A stretch of 64,000 bases of DNA, taken from the NCBI RefSeq assembly GCF_014897585.1, contig NZ_JABUXW010000003.1, positions 1-64,000 on the forward strand, in the 5' to 3' direction. The position numbers and the translations under genes are program-made. The stretch comes from Brachybacterium tyrofermentans. Its GTDB lineage: Bacteria > Actinomycetota > Actinomycetes > Actinomycetales > Dermabacteraceae. The notes beneath the pieces are model-generated. The model saw only the letters and a program-made list of their open reading frames with translations. It was not told the DNA's origin and searched no databases. Below, one piece after another: positions 9,275 through 17,648 of the stretch (position 1 is its first letter; each line of letters begins with the position of its first letter).

Positions 9275-11032
9275 ATGAACGCCGACGACGCCCTCAGCAC
9301 CGCAGAGACCCCTCTCCCCGACGCCGACGCCACGTTCTCCGCCCCGGACATCAAACCCCGCAGCCGCACCGTCACCGACGGGCTCGGCGCCACGGTGTCC
9401 CGCGGGATGCTCCGCGCGGTGGGGATGGGCGATGCGGACTGGGACAAGCCCCAGATCGGGATCGCGAGCTCGTGGAACGAGATCACCCCCTGCAACCTGT
9501 CGCTGGACCGGCTGGCCCAGGCGGCGAAGGACGGTGTGCACTCCGGCGGCGGCTATCCCCTGCAGTTCGGCACCATCTCCGTCTCCGACGGCATCTCCAT
9601 GGGGCACGACGGGATGCACTACTCGTTGGTGTCCCGCGATCTCATCGCCGACAGCGTCGAGACGGTGATGAGCGCCGAGCGCCTCGACGGCTCCGTGCTG
9701 CTGGCCGGATGCGACAAGTCCCTGCCCGGCATGCTGATGGCCGCCGCGCGCTTGGACCTGGCCAGCGTGTTCGTCTATGCGGGCACGATCATGCCCGGCC
9801 GCGTCACCTTCGAGAGCGGCGAGGAGAAGGACGTCACCATCATCGACGGCTTCGAGGCGGTCGGCGCGTGTGCCCGCGGGTTGATGAGCCGCGAGGACGT
9901 GGGCCGCATCGAGCGCTCGATCTGCCCGGGCGAGGGTGCCTGCGGTGGTTTCTACACGGCCAACACCATGTCCACGGCCGCCGAGGCGATCGGGATGTCG
10001 ATCCCTGGCTCCGCGACTCCCCCGTCGGCCGATCGCCGCCGCGATGCCGACTCCCGCCGCGCGGGCGAGGCCGTGGTGGAGATGCTCCGGCAGGGCATCA
10101 CCAGCCACGACATCATGACCAAGCCCGCGTTCGAGAACGCGATCGCGGTGGTCCAGGCCTTCGGCGGCTCCACCAACGCGGTGCTGCACCTGCTGGCGAT
10201 CGCCCATGAGGCGGATGTGGATCTCACCCTCGCGGACTTCGCCCGCATCGGCGCGAAGGTCCCCCATCTCGCCGATCTGAAGCCCTACGGCCGCTACGTG
10301 ATGAGCGATGTCGACCATGTGGGCGGGATCCAGGTGGTCATGAAGACTCTGCTGGACGAGGGCCTGCTGGACGGCGACTGCCTCACCGTCACCGGTCGGA
10401 CGATCGCGGAGAACCTCGAGGTCCTCGCCCCCCGCCCGGCCGATGGGAAGGTGCTGCGGCCGGCCTCGGCGCCGATCGCACCCACCGGCGGGATCACGAT
10501 CCTGCACGGCTCGCTCGCCCCCGAGGGGGCGGTCGTGAAGTCCGCCGGCTTCGAGGAGGACGTCTTCGAGGGCACCGCCCGCGTGTTCGAGCGCGAGCAG
10601 CATGCGCTGGACGCCCTGAACGACGGGACCATCACCCACGGTGACGTGGTGGTGATCCGTTACGAGGGCCCCAAGGGCGGGCCGGGCATGCGCGAGATGC
10701 TCGCGATCACCGGGGCGATCAAGGGGGCGGGCCTGGGGAAGGACGTGCTGCTGATGACCGACGGCCGCTTCTCCGGCGGCACCACCGGGCTGTGCGTGGG
10801 CCACATCGCCCCCGAGGCCGTGGATGCCGGCCCGATCGCTTTCGTGCGCGACGGCGACCGCATCCGGCTCGACGTGAGCTCCGGCGCGCTGGACCTGCTG
10901 GTCGACGAGGCCGAGCTCGAGACCCGTCGCGAGGGCTGGGAGCTCCTGCCCCCGAAGTTCACCAAGGGCGTGCTGGGCAAGTACGTGAAGCTCGTGCAGT
11001 CCGCCTCCACCGGCGCGATCCTCGGCGACTGA
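9275..11032 (+). CDS. ilvD: Dihydroxy-acid dehydratase
   Basis: A 585-residue IlvD/Edd family enzyme that converts 2,3-dihydroxy-isovalerate to 2-ketoisovalerate in valine, leucine and isoleucine synthesis. Conserved blocks include [30 protein letters not shown] and [16 protein letters not shown], which carry the cysteines of the iron-sulfur cluster. The C-terminal block [19 protein letters not shown] is also intact. The match is to true IlvD rather than sugar-acid dehydratases. A -10-like TAGAGT (9263-9268) ends 6 nt before the ATG, implying a leaderless transcript. It stands alone, apart from other branched-chain genes. Confidence 0.93.
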   Translation: MNADDALSTAETPLPDADATFSAPDIKPRSRTVTDGLGATVSRGMLRAVGMGDADWDKPQIGIASSWNEITPCNLSLDRLAQAAKDGVHSGGGYPLQFGTISVSDGISMGHDGMHYSLVSRDLIADSVETVMSAERLDGSVLLAGCDKSLPGMLMAAARLDLASVFVYAGTIMPGRVTFESGEEKDVTIIDGFEAVGACARGLMSREDVGRIERSICPGEGACGGFYTANTMSTAAEAIGMSIPGSATPPSADRRRDADSRRAGEAVVEMLRQGITSHDIMTKPAFENAIAVVQAFGGSTNAVLHLLAIAHEADVDLTLADFARIGAKVPHLADLKPYGRYVMSDVDHVGGIQVVMKTLLDEGLLDGDCLTVTGRTIAENLEVLAPRPADGKVLRPASAPIAPTGGITILHGSLAPEGAVVKSAGFEEDVFEGTARVFEREQHALDALNDGTITHGDVVVIRYEGPKGGPGMREMLAITGAIKGAGLGKDVLLMTDGRFSGGTTGLCVGHIAPEAVDAGPIAFVRDGDRIRLDVSSGALDLLVDEAELETRREGWELLPPKFTKGVLGKYVKLVQSASTGAILGD

Positions 11033-11042
11033 GGGCTCCACG

Positions 11043-11080
11043 ATGAGGACTCCGACATGAGGACTCCGACATGAGCCGAC
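11043..11080. repeat. 14-bp tandem duplication between ilvD and the hydrolase gene
   Basis: ATGAGGACTCCGAC occurs at 11043-11056 and 11057-11070, followed by a partial third copy. It occupies most of the 52-bp gap before the hydrolase start. Confidence 0.8.
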
Positions 11081-11084
11081 GGCC

Positions 11085-11822
11085 ATGACCGCGAGCACCA
11101 CCACATCCACATTCGTGCTGATCCACGGGGCGGCCGACGTCGGCTGGTCCTGGCACCTCGTGGCCGAGGAGCTGCGCGCGCACGGCCACGAGGTCATCAC
11201 GCCGGACCTGCCCTGCGACGATGAGAGCGCCGGGCTGCCGGAGTTCGCCGATGCCGTGGAGAAGGCTGTCGGCGCGTCGACCGGCGATGTGCTGGCCCGC
11301 GATGTGTCGCCCGGCGCCCGCCGCGACCTCGTCGTCGTGGGGCACTCCTTCGGAGGCTTCACCGCACCGCTGATCGCGGACCGACTGCCGGTCACCGAAC
11401 TCATCTACGTGGCCGCGATGATCCCGTCCCCCGGCGAGCGCCCCGCCGGCTGGTGGGCGCACACGGGCTACGAGGCCGCCGTCGCGGAGCAGGCCGCCCT
11501 CGACGGCGGACTGACCGGGAACGAAGACCCTTATGTCAGCTTCCTGGGCGGGGTGCCCGAGGAGCTCGCGCAGGAGGCGATGCGCCGGTCCCGCGGGCAG
11601 GCCGACGCATCCTCCGCCGCGCCCTGGCCGCTCGCCGCGCATCCGCAGGTGCCGACCCGCGCCCTCGTGGCCCGGGACGACCGCTTCTTCCCTGCCGACT
11701 TCCTGCGCCGCGTGACCCGCGAGCGGCTGGGGATCGAGGCCGAGGAGATCCCGGGCTGCCATTGCGCCATGCTCAGCCATCCCCGGCAGCTGGCCGCTGC
11801 GCTGGAGCTCAGCCTGCGCTGA
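11085..11822 (+). CDS. Alpha/beta hydrolase
   Basis: A 245-residue alpha/beta hydrolase. The N-terminal LIHGAADVGWSW is the oxyanion-hole region, GHSFGG (about 86-91) is the nucleophile elbow with the catalytic Ser, and CAMLSHP near the C terminus provides the catalytic His. It resembles the esterase/salicylate-esterase-like group of small cytoplasmic hydrolases; the substrate is unknown. It follows ilvD closely but after a tandem repeat, and its last 14 bp overlap the end of the convergent kinase gene. Confidence 0.8.
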   Translation: MTASTTTSTFVLIHGAADVGWSWHLVAEELRAHGHEVITPDLPCDDESAGLPEFADAVEKAVGASTGDVLARDVSPGARRDLVVVGHSFGGFTAPLIADRLPVTELIYVAAMIPSPGERPAGWWAHTGYEAAVAEQAALDGGLTGNEDPYVSFLGGVPEELAQEAMRRSRGQADASSAAPWPLAAHPQVPTRALVARDDRFFPADFLRRVTRERLGIEAEEIPGCHCAMLSHPRQLAAALELSLR

Positions 11823-12402
11823 GCAGGGCGATAAGAGCCGCGAGCACGTCGTCGCGACTCCGCCGCCCGTCGATGCGTCGCGTCGCGGGACGTTGAGCGA
11901 GCACCACCTCGATGGACCGCACGAGTTCCGGGGCGTCGGCCGGCCCGACGAAGCGGTCGTTCGCCGCCTGCTCGGGACGGTCCGGCGCCGCCCGTCGGCC
12001 CGCGAGCCGCTGCGCGAGGGTCTCCTCGTCGACCACGAGCGCCGCCTCCACGAACCGCGCACCACAGTCCGTGGCGAGCTGCTCGAGCTCCTCGAGGAAC
12101 GTAGTGCGCGCGAGGTACTGCCCGATGATCACGTCATGCCTGTCGGCGAGGTGCTGCCGGATCAGTGCGACCGCGAGCCGTCGGGCCTGCAACCCGGAGG
12201 CCTGGAGATCCTGGTCCCACGCGCCGAGGGAATGCTTGAGCGTGTCGATGTCCAGGGCGAGGGCCAGCGGGCGCTGGGCCGCGAGCAGCGCGGCGAGGGT
12301 CGACTTCCCGCTGCCGGGGGCACCGTTGAGCAGCACCAGGGCCGGTGCCGGTGCCGGTGCCGGTGCCGGTGCCGGTGCCGGTGCCGGAGAATCCTGAGTC
12401 AC
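11809..12402 (-). CDS. P-loop AAA-type small-molecule kinase-like protein
   Basis: A 197-residue protein with a Walker A motif GAPGSGKST (about residues 25-33), an LDIDTLK block and an AALVVDEETLAQRL segment, resembling the AAA_33/zeta-toxin-like kinase group. A run of about eight Ala-Pro pairs before the P-loop is encoded by a hexanucleotide repeat. A GTG start at 12402 is preferred because GGAGG lies 6 nt upstream; one base separates it from the methyltransferase stop, so the two form an operon. Its stop overlaps the convergent hydrolase gene by 14 bp. Substrate unknown. Confidence 0.75.
   Translation of the reverse strand: MTQDSPAPAPAPAPAPAPAPALVLLNGAPGSGKSTLAALLAAQRPLALALDIDTLKHSLGAWDQDLQASGLQARRLAVALIRQHLADRHDVIIGQYLARTTFLEELEQLATDCGARFVEAALVVDEETLAQRLAGRRAAPDRPEQAANDRFVGPADAPELVRSIEVVLAQRPATRRIDGRRSRDDVLAALIALLSAG
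12341..12387. repeat. Hexanucleotide (GGTGCC)n repeat
   Basis: About seven and a half copies of GGTGCC lie in the 5' coding region of the minus-strand kinase gene and encode an Ala-Pro linker. A period of six keeps the frame whatever the copy number, so only linker length should vary. Confidence 0.9.
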
Positions 12403-12403
12403 C

Positions 12404-13180
12404 TCACGCCTCCGAGACCACGAGCACGAGCGACCCCTCGTACTGCGGAAGGGTGCGCAGCTCGCCGTGCTTCGCATCCCAGGTGCCCTCGAGGAGGTCC
12501 ACGGTGAGCTGCTGAGTGAAGCGGGCGATGACCGCAGGCTCCACGAAGCTCCACGCCGAGCAGGCGAGCTGCGCCTCCACGTCGAGCAGACGCTCCGGGC
12601 GGCCGTAGTAGGCCTCGGTGAACCCGTCGGTGCAGGCCTGAGGGATCGCCATCACATTGCTCGAGACCTTTCCGCCGAGCCCCTCGGCGAGTGCCTCCAG
12701 CGAAGGATAGCGACGCGCCTCGACAGCGAGCACCTCGGGGGCGTACTCGCGCACCCAGAACGTCTCGACCAGGGTCGGATCGCAGGTCAGGATCACGACG
12801 GGGCCACGGGTCACGCGACGCATCTCGCGCAGTCCCGCGCTGACGTCCGGCCATTGGTGGACGCTGAACGTGGCCATCGAGGCATCGAAGGAGTCGTCGG
12901 CGAAGGGCAGCTGTTCGGCGGTGGCGTCCACTGCGGAGGGCAGGTCTGCGGGGCGCTGCGCGCGCATCGCCGCCGAGGGCTCCACCGCGGTCACCTCACG
13001 GCCAACCGGCTCATAGGACCCCGCTCCCGCGCCGACGTTGAGCACCGTGCGCGCCTCCCCGAGCGCCTCTGTGATCACCGCGCCGATCCGCGGGTCGGGC
13101 CGACGGTACCTGGAGTACGAGGAGCCGATCTCCCCGTAGTCCGCGTCGCCTGCGCTGCCGTCCCCCGCTCGTGTGTCCAT
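12404..13180 (-). CDS. Class I SAM-dependent methyltransferase
   Basis: A 258-residue methyltransferase. The SAM-binding motif I is LNVGAGAGSYEP (about 47-58), acidic loop AVEPSAAM follows, and motif FADDSFDASMATFSVHQW matches the methyltransferase_11 pattern. The ATG at 13180 is chosen because a -10-like TACTGT (complement of 13188-13193) lies 7 nt upstream with no Shine-Dalgarno; an in-frame ATG at 13198 is less likely. It is one base upstream of the P-loop kinase gene. Substrate cannot be inferred. Confidence 0.8.
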   Translation of the reverse strand: MDTRAGDGSAGDADYGEIGSSYSRYRRPDPRIGAVITEALGEARTVLNVGAGAGSYEPVGREVTAVEPSAAMRAQRPADLPSAVDATAEQLPFADDSFDASMATFSVHQWPDVSAGLREMRRVTRGPVVILTCDPTLVETFWVREYAPEVLAVEARRYPSLEALAEGLGGKVSSNVMAIPQACTDGFTEAYYGRPERLLDVEAQLACSAWSFVEPAVIARFTQQLTVDLLEGTWDAKHGELRTLPQYEGSLVLVVSEA

Positions 13181-13212
13181 ACCGCTCACAGTAGCCATCG
13201 GGACCCGCGCAG

Positions 13213-13821
13213 TCAGCGGCGCTCGGCGATGAGCGCGGCGTGGGGGCGGGCGCCGGGGTCCTCGCGGCGCTCGCGGGAGACGACGTCGAAGCCTGCGTCC
13301 TCGAGCAGCTGCGCCATCGTCTCCGCCGGCCAGAACCACGCCGGGGCCACCGCATGCGCGAACGATTCCTGACGGCGGCCGTCGAAGAAGCCCAGCAGCA
13401 GCGATCCCGCAGGCTGCAGCGCTGCGCGGAGCTGCGCGAGGACGTCCGGGAGCTCTCTCGGCTCGAGATGGATCAGCGAGTACCAGGCGAGGATCCCGCC
13501 CCACGATCCTGCGTGCGCGGTGCGCAGGGACCCGCCCGCCAGCTCCGCGAAGGACCCGACGTCGTACCCGACCCCAGGATGGTTGCGGCGTGCGATCTCG
13601 ACGAACTCCGGGACCGGATCGATCCCCCGGGCCTCGTGACCGAGGGCGGCCAGGTGCGCGGTCCAGTGCCCGGGCCCGCAACCGGCATCGAGGATCGGCC
13701 CCTCGACGGCCAACGCCCAGGACTCGATGCACTGCCTGTCCTGCGGTGCCATCGCGTCGATCGTGCCGAGCAGGTCGGCGTACTCCTGGGCGCGGGCACC
13801 GTAGGCCTCGGTCGTGGTCAC
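13213..13821 (-). CDS. Class I SAM-dependent methyltransferase
   Basis: A 202-residue methyltransferase with motif I LDAGCGPGHWTAHLAALG (about 46-63), motif II GIDPVPEFVEIAR and the WYSLIHL motif typical of small-molecule methyltransferases. A GTG start at 13821 is supported by a -10-like TACTCT (complement of 13828-13833) six nt upstream. It is divergent from the phosphotransferase gene and upstream, on the same strand, of another methyltransferase. Not closely similar to that neighbour, so not a recent duplication. Confidence 0.78.
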   Translation of the reverse strand: MTTTEAYGARAQEYADLLGTIDAMAPQDRQCIESWALAVEGPILDAGCGPGHWTAHLAALGHEARGIDPVPEFVEIARRNHPGVGYDVGSFAELAGGSLRTAHAGSWGGILAWYSLIHLEPRELPDVLAQLRAALQPAGSLLLGFFDGRRQESFAHAVAPAWFWPAETMAQLLEDAGFDVVSRERREDPGARPHAALIAERR

Positions 13822-13854
13822 CCCGGAAGAGTACGGGGCAGATACCGTAGCGAG

Positions 13855-14616
13855 GTGACCAGCGACGAGGAGCTCCCGCTCGACGGCGGCAATGCGACCG
13901 AGGGCGTGGTGCGCGTCGGCGACACCGTGCGCAAGCCCTGGGAGCCGACCACTCCCGCCGTCCACGAGCTGATGCGCACCGTCGCGGCGGCGGGGATCGA
14001 CGTGCCCGAGCCGCGGGGTCGCGACGATCGCGGGCGACAGATCCAGGAGTTCGTGCCCGGATCTCTCGCCCTGCACTCCCCTCCGCTCACGCTCGCCGGG
14101 CTGGCCCGCGTCGGCGCACTGATCCGCGCGATCCACGATGCCTGCGAGGGGTTCGCGCCGTCGGCCCCCGCCCCCTGGGAGCCGCTGCTCCCCGTGCGCG
14201 GTGGAGCGACGGATCTGGTGTGCCACGGGGACCTCACCCCGTGGAACCTGATCCTCGGCGAGCGCTGGGTGTTCATCGACTGGGACGGGGCGGCGCCGAG
14301 CACTCGACTCTGGGATCTCGCGTACTCGGCACAGGCCTTCACCCTCAACGACGCCTCCGCCGATCCCGAGGATTCTGCCGTGCGCCTCGCGGCCCTCGTG
14401 GACGGCTATGGAGCGGGCGAGGAGCTGCGTGCCGCCCTCCCCCGCGCGATGGCGGGGCGCACCGAGGCGATGTTCGAGCTGCTGCGGAGCTCGAACATCG
14501 CCGGTCGCGAGCCTTGGGGATCGATGTTCACCGAGGGCCACGGCGAGCACTGGCGCCGGGCCGCGGACCATGTCGCCGAGCATCAGGACCGCTGGGCTCG
14601 CGCCCTGAACGGCTGA
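13855..14616 (+). CDS. Phosphotransferase of the APH/choline kinase family
   Basis: A 253-residue protein with the Brenner motif HGDLTPWNL (catalytic Asp and metal-binding Asn) and IDWDGAAPS (metal-binding Asp), the signature of the aminoglycoside/choline phosphotransferase fold. N-terminal VRVGDTVRKPWEP is the ATP-contacting strand with the Lys. A GTG start at 13855 is favoured by a -10-like TACCGT (13843-13848) 6 nt upstream. The substrate is unknown; chromosomal members of this group are often not resistance genes. It ends at a strong bidirectional terminator. Confidence 0.8.
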   Translation: MTSDEELPLDGGNATEGVVRVGDTVRKPWEPTTPAVHELMRTVAAAGIDVPEPRGRDDRGRQIQEFVPGSLALHSPPLTLAGLARVGALIRAIHDACEGFAPSAPAPWEPLLPVRGGATDLVCHGDLTPWNLILGERWVFIDWDGAAPSTRLWDLAYSAQAFTLNDASADPEDSAVRLAALVDGYGAGEELRAALPRAMAGRTEAMFELLRSSNIAGREPWGSMFTEGHGEHWRRAADHVAEHQDRWARALNG

Positions 14617-14618
14617 GA

Positions 14619-14659
14619 CCGACGGGCCCTGCGGCGCTCAGCACCGCAGGGCCCGTCGG
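14619..14659. terminator. Strong bidirectional terminator
   Basis: A perfect 16-bp stem, CCGACGGGCCCTGCGG (14619-14634) with CCGCAGGGCCCGTCGG (14644-14659), around a 9-nt loop, lies between two convergent genes (phosphotransferase and formamidase). Confidence 0.85.
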
Positions 14660-14662
14660 CCC

Positions 14663-15919
14663 TCAGCCCACGCTCGCCCGCGGCGCCCCGATCCCCGGAT
14701 CGATCTGCGGCACCTCGCCCGCTCCGGGCCGGATGTCGATGTCGAAGATGTCCAGCGGCAGGTACACCGTGGCGCACGCGTTGGGGATGTCGACGACCCC
14801 GGAGAACCGGCCCTCGATGGGTGCGGCGCCCAGCAGCAGATAGGCCTGCTCCTTCGACCAGCCGAACATGGACAGGTAGTCGATCGCGTGCAGGCAGGCC
14901 CGCTGGTAGGCGAGGTGCGAGTCGAGGTAGCGCTGCTCACCGTCGAGTGTGACCGAGGTGCCCGAGAAGGAGAGCCACTGGCTGTGCTGCGGTGCCGTGT
15001 TGCCGGGCATGAAGATCGCGTTCTCGGAGACGTTGTACTTCTCCATGCCTCCCTTGATGACGTCGACATGGAGGTCGAGGAAGCCGCCCATCTCGATGCC
15101 GCCGCAGAAGGTGATCTCGCCGTCGCCCTGGCTGAAGTGCAGGTCGCCCACGGAGAAGTTCGCGCCGTCCACGAACACCGGGTAGAAGATCCTGGTGCCC
15201 TTGGTGAGGTTCTTGATGTCCTGGTTGCCGCCGTTCTCGCGCGGCGGGGCGGTGCGGGCGCCCTCCCCGGCGACCCGGTCGTGGTCCCCCTCGCTCACGC
15301 CGCCGAGGATCGCGCCGTTCGGCTCGGGCGGCAGGGCGAGAGCGGGGACGCGGTCCGGCTCGGTGGCGATCAGTGCGCCCTCGCGCGTGTTCCAGGTCTT
15401 CAGCAGCTCCGGGGAGGGCGCGGTGCCCATGAGCCCGGGATGGATCATGCCGGTGAACTCGACCCCGGGGACGTGGCGGGAGGTCGTGCGGTCGCCGCGG
15501 AAGTCCCACACCGCCTTGTACGCATCGGGGAACTCGTCGGTGAGGAAGCTGCCGCCGTTGCGCTTGGCGAAGATGCCCGTGTAGCCCCAGCCCTGACCGG
15601 CCAGAAGCCCGGAGTCCTCCTGCGGGATCGGGCCGACGTCGAGGATGTCCACCACGAGCAGGTCGCCGGGCTTGGCGCCCTCGATGCGGAACGGGCCGGA
15701 GAGGGTGTGGACCGTGTGCAGCGGGGCCGAGGCGATGTCCTCGGCGGAGTCGTCGTTCTTGATGTAGCCGTCGAACCATTCGCGGCAGTCCACGCGGAAG
15801 GTGTCCCCGGGGCGCACGCTCACCGCGGGTGGGATGTCGGGGTGCCAGCGGTTGTGTCCCAGGATCTTCTGGTCGGTGAAGGGCTTGGTGGAATCCAGCG
15901 GGAAGACGTTCTCGGGCAT
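14663..15919 (-). CDS. fmdA: Formamidase/acetamidase
   Basis: A 418-residue FmdA/AmdA family amidase that hydrolyses formamide (and possibly acetamide) to the acid and ammonia. Family blocks seen include HNRWHPDIPP at the N terminus, DGYIKNDDSAEDI, GPFRIEGAKPGDLLVVDILD, HPGLMGTAPS and FSVGDLHFSQGDGE. The ATG at 15919 has a good Shine-Dalgarno (GGAGAG, rev. strand). It follows fmdB with a 57-bp gap, so the two are probably co-transcribed; FmdB-type zinc ribbons are commonly linked to formamidases. Likely role: nitrogen release from formamide. Confidence 0.92.
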   Translation of the reverse strand: MPENVFPLDSTKPFTDQKILGHNRWHPDIPPAVSVRPGDTFRVDCREWFDGYIKNDDSAEDIASAPLHTVHTLSGPFRIEGAKPGDLLVVDILDVGPIPQEDSGLLAGQGWGYTGIFAKRNGGSFLTDEFPDAYKAVWDFRGDRTTSRHVPGVEFTGMIHPGLMGTAPSPELLKTWNTREGALIATEPDRVPALALPPEPNGAILGGVSEGDHDRVAGEGARTAPPRENGGNQDIKNLTKGTRIFYPVFVDGANFSVGDLHFSQGDGEITFCGGIEMGGFLDLHVDVIKGGMEKYNVSENAIFMPGNTAPQHSQWLSFSGTSVTLDGEQRYLDSHLAYQRACLHAIDYLSMFGWSKEQAYLLLGAAPIEGRFSGVVDIPNACATVYLPLDIFDIDIRPGAGEVPQIDPGIGAPRASVG

Positions 15920-15976
15920 GATCTCTCCTTCCACAGCGATGGGCCGCGGGCCGGCGCCATCAGGTCCAGGGGCGCC

Positions 15977-16264
15977 TCAGGGGCGCGGCAGCCGCGCGTG
16001 GCGCGGATCGTGCGTGGTGCGGGCGGGGCGCGGGGCTCCGCGGCCGGGCACCTGGTCGACGACCGTGGGCGCGTGCGCACTCGACTCGGTGCGGTCGATG
16101 AGCTGGGCTCGCGCGGAGCCGAGGTGGCCGAGCGCCGGTGAGCTGATCAGGCGGGTCGCCGCGCCGCCGCACTCGGGACATGGTGCGCTGCGGTCCGCCG
16201 CTGTCATCGAGAGCAGGAGTTCATGCAGGTGGGAGTTCTCGCAGCGGAATTCGTAGAGGGGCAC
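15977..16264 (-). CDS. fmdB: FmdB family zinc ribbon protein
   Basis: A 95-residue protein starting MPLYEFRC, the usual FmdB N terminus, if the GTG at 16264 is used; GGAGG 6-7 nt upstream supports this over ATG codons further upstream. The second knuckle CPECGG (about 34-39) is intact, but the first is C-E-N-S-H, so the usual second Cys of that knuckle is missing and His may substitute. The C terminus is a basic, low-complexity tail. It is probably a regulator or assembly partner of the formamidase encoded just downstream. Confidence 0.8.
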   Translation of the reverse strand: MPLYEFRCENSHLHELLLSMTAADRSAPCPECGGAATRLISSPALGHLGSARAQLIDRTESSAHAPTVVDQVPGRGAPRPARTTHDPRHARLPRP

Positions 16265-16344
16265 GACGACCTCCATGTGATGCAGTTCATAGATGATGCC
16301 CACCGTAGCCCGTCCGGGTCAGCGCCGGGCGAGAATCACCCACC

Positions 16345-16393
16345 AGCAGGATCCCGGCACGAGCAGGATCCGGTCACGAGCAGGATCCGGACG
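16345..16393. repeat. 17-bp tandem array
   Basis: AGCAGGATCCCGGCACG at 16345-16361, a near copy at 16362-16378 and a shorter third copy to 16393. It lies between fmdB and the divergent small gene at 16436, just upstream of that gene's predicted -10 box. Confidence 0.8.
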
Positions 16394-16435
16394 CCGGCCC
16401 GGTCATCTGTCGGACCCCCTGCGTAGGTTCGCACC

Positions 16436-16768
16436 ATGACCATCACAGGACCGGTCCTCGCACACCCCTCGACGGGCGGCACCGCTCGGCACGAGCGGGA
16501 GCAGATCCGTGCTCTTCTGCTGGAGCGACGCCCGGAGCTCACCCAGTACCTGCAGGTCGGCCCGAGCGGCGCTCTGCTCCTGCCGATGGCGGCTGGCCGC
16601 GGGATCGAGATCGGTCGGATGCGCCGACGCGGGCGGGCCCGCTGGGTGGTCGTGGTGCCGGAGGCCGACGGGGCACGGCTGCGCGAGCCCGCATCCGTGG
16701 TGGCCGCGGCGCGCATCGCCCTGGCTGCGTGGGATCAGGAACGGGGAGGGCGACTCAGCGACCGGTGA
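16436..16768 (+). CDS. Small hypothetical protein
   Basis: A 110-residue protein I do not recognise. It is Arg-rich and Ala-rich, with a central strand RARWVVVVPEADGARL and a C-terminal helix; no membrane segment or Cys motif. The ATG at 16436 is preceded by a -10-like TAGGTT (16424-16429) at 6 nt, which supports expression as a leaderless mRNA. Its end overlaps the convergent tetR-type gene by 14 bp. Third-position GC bias is in line with real genes nearby. Confidence 0.6.
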   Translation: MTITGPVLAHPSTGGTARHEREQIRALLLERRPELTQYLQVGPSGALLLPMAAGRGIEIGRMRRRGRARWVVVVPEADGARLREPASVVAAARIALAAWDQERGGRLSDR

Positions 16769-17540
16769 CGAGGTCCGCCAGCAGCTCCACCTGGCTCGCG
16801 AGGAGCTGCTCCCCCACGGCGGCGGCATCGGCCCCCAGCTGGCGGAACACATGGGCGCTGATGATCCCGACCAGGCCGCTCCACGCGGTCACGGCCCGCA
16901 CGCCGACCTCGGCGTCGGCCTGGACCCCGAACTCGACGAGGTGGGCCTCCAGCAGAGTCTGCACCTCGGGATCGACGTGCATCTCATGGCGCTCGCCCGC
17001 GGCGGGCGCTCCTCCCGCATCGGCTGCGATCGCGAGCATGCGCGCCATGACCCGGGTGCCATCGGCGTTGGTGCTCTCCGCCGGGGCGTCGTATCCGCTC
17101 ACCGGCGTGCCGTACAGCAGGGTCCAGCGCTCGGGGTGCACGACCGCCCAGCGGACCATCGCGGTGGCCAGCGCCCGGAAGCGTGCCCGCGGGTCTGCGC
17201 CGGCTCCCGTCCCGGAACCTGCGTCCACCTCGGAACCTGCATCCACCTCGGCGAGCGCGTCATCGACGGCGTCGGCGAGATCTGCGTAGGCGTCGACGAT
17301 CAGCAGCGTGAGCAGCTCGTCGCGGCTGCACACGTAGCGATACACCGCGGAGGAGACCATGCCGAGGCCGCGCGCGATCTCGCGCACGCTGAGCTCCCCC
17401 GCCCCGCACTCGGCGAGCTGGGCGTTCCCGAGCTCGACGATGCGCGCCATCGTGCGCTCCCGCGCCAGGGCTCGTGGTGTGGCCGGCGTGCTCGAGAGAG
17501 TCCCGTCAGCAGTCGCGTCAGCAATCCCGTCAGCAGTCAT
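16755..17540 (-). CDS. TetR family regulator
   Basis: A 261-residue TetR/AcrR regulator. The HTH is near residues 27-70 (ARIVELGNAQLAECGAGELS, then VREIARGLGMVSSAVYRYV). The C-terminal domain block VVHPERWTLLYGTPVSGYDAP matches the WHG/TetR_C_25-type domain. An 18-bp in-frame duplication gives SEVDAGSEVDAGS near residue 105. The ATG at 17540 follows a CAGGAT -10-like box at 6 nt. It is divergent from the NAD-binding oxidoreductase gene and very likely represses it through the palindromes at 17563-17632. Confidence 0.88.
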   Translation of the reverse strand: MTADGIADATADGTLSSTPATPRALARERTMARIVELGNAQLAECGAGELSVREIARGLGMVSSAVYRYVCSRDELLTLLIVDAYADLADAVDDALAEVDAGSEVDAGSGTGAGADPRARFRALATAMVRWAVVHPERWTLLYGTPVSGYDAPAESTNADGTRVMARMLAIAADAGGAPAAGERHEMHVDPEVQTLLEAHLVEFGVQADAEVGVRAVTAWSGLVGIISAHVFRQLGADAAAVGEQLLASQVELLADLVTGR

Positions 17541-17562
17541 GGCGACATCCTGCCACACTCCG

Positions 17563-17632
17563 AGAGCACTGCTCTTGACTCGCAACCGAGAGCGGTGTTC
17601 ACTGTTCTCGACAGCACCGAGAGCAGTGCTCA
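17563..17632. promoter_or_regulatory. TetR operator cluster and promoter of the oxidoreductase gene
   Basis: AGAGCACTGCTCT (17563-17575, perfect 6+1+6) and GAGCAGTGCTC (17621-17631) are strong palindromes of the same type; a weaker related GAGAGCGGTGTTC lies between them. A -35-like TTGACT (17575-17580) overlaps the first copy and a TTCACT (17598-17603) could be the -10. The arrangement fits repression of both divergent genes. Confidence 0.7.
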
Positions 17633-17648
17633 CATTTGAGGAGTTACC

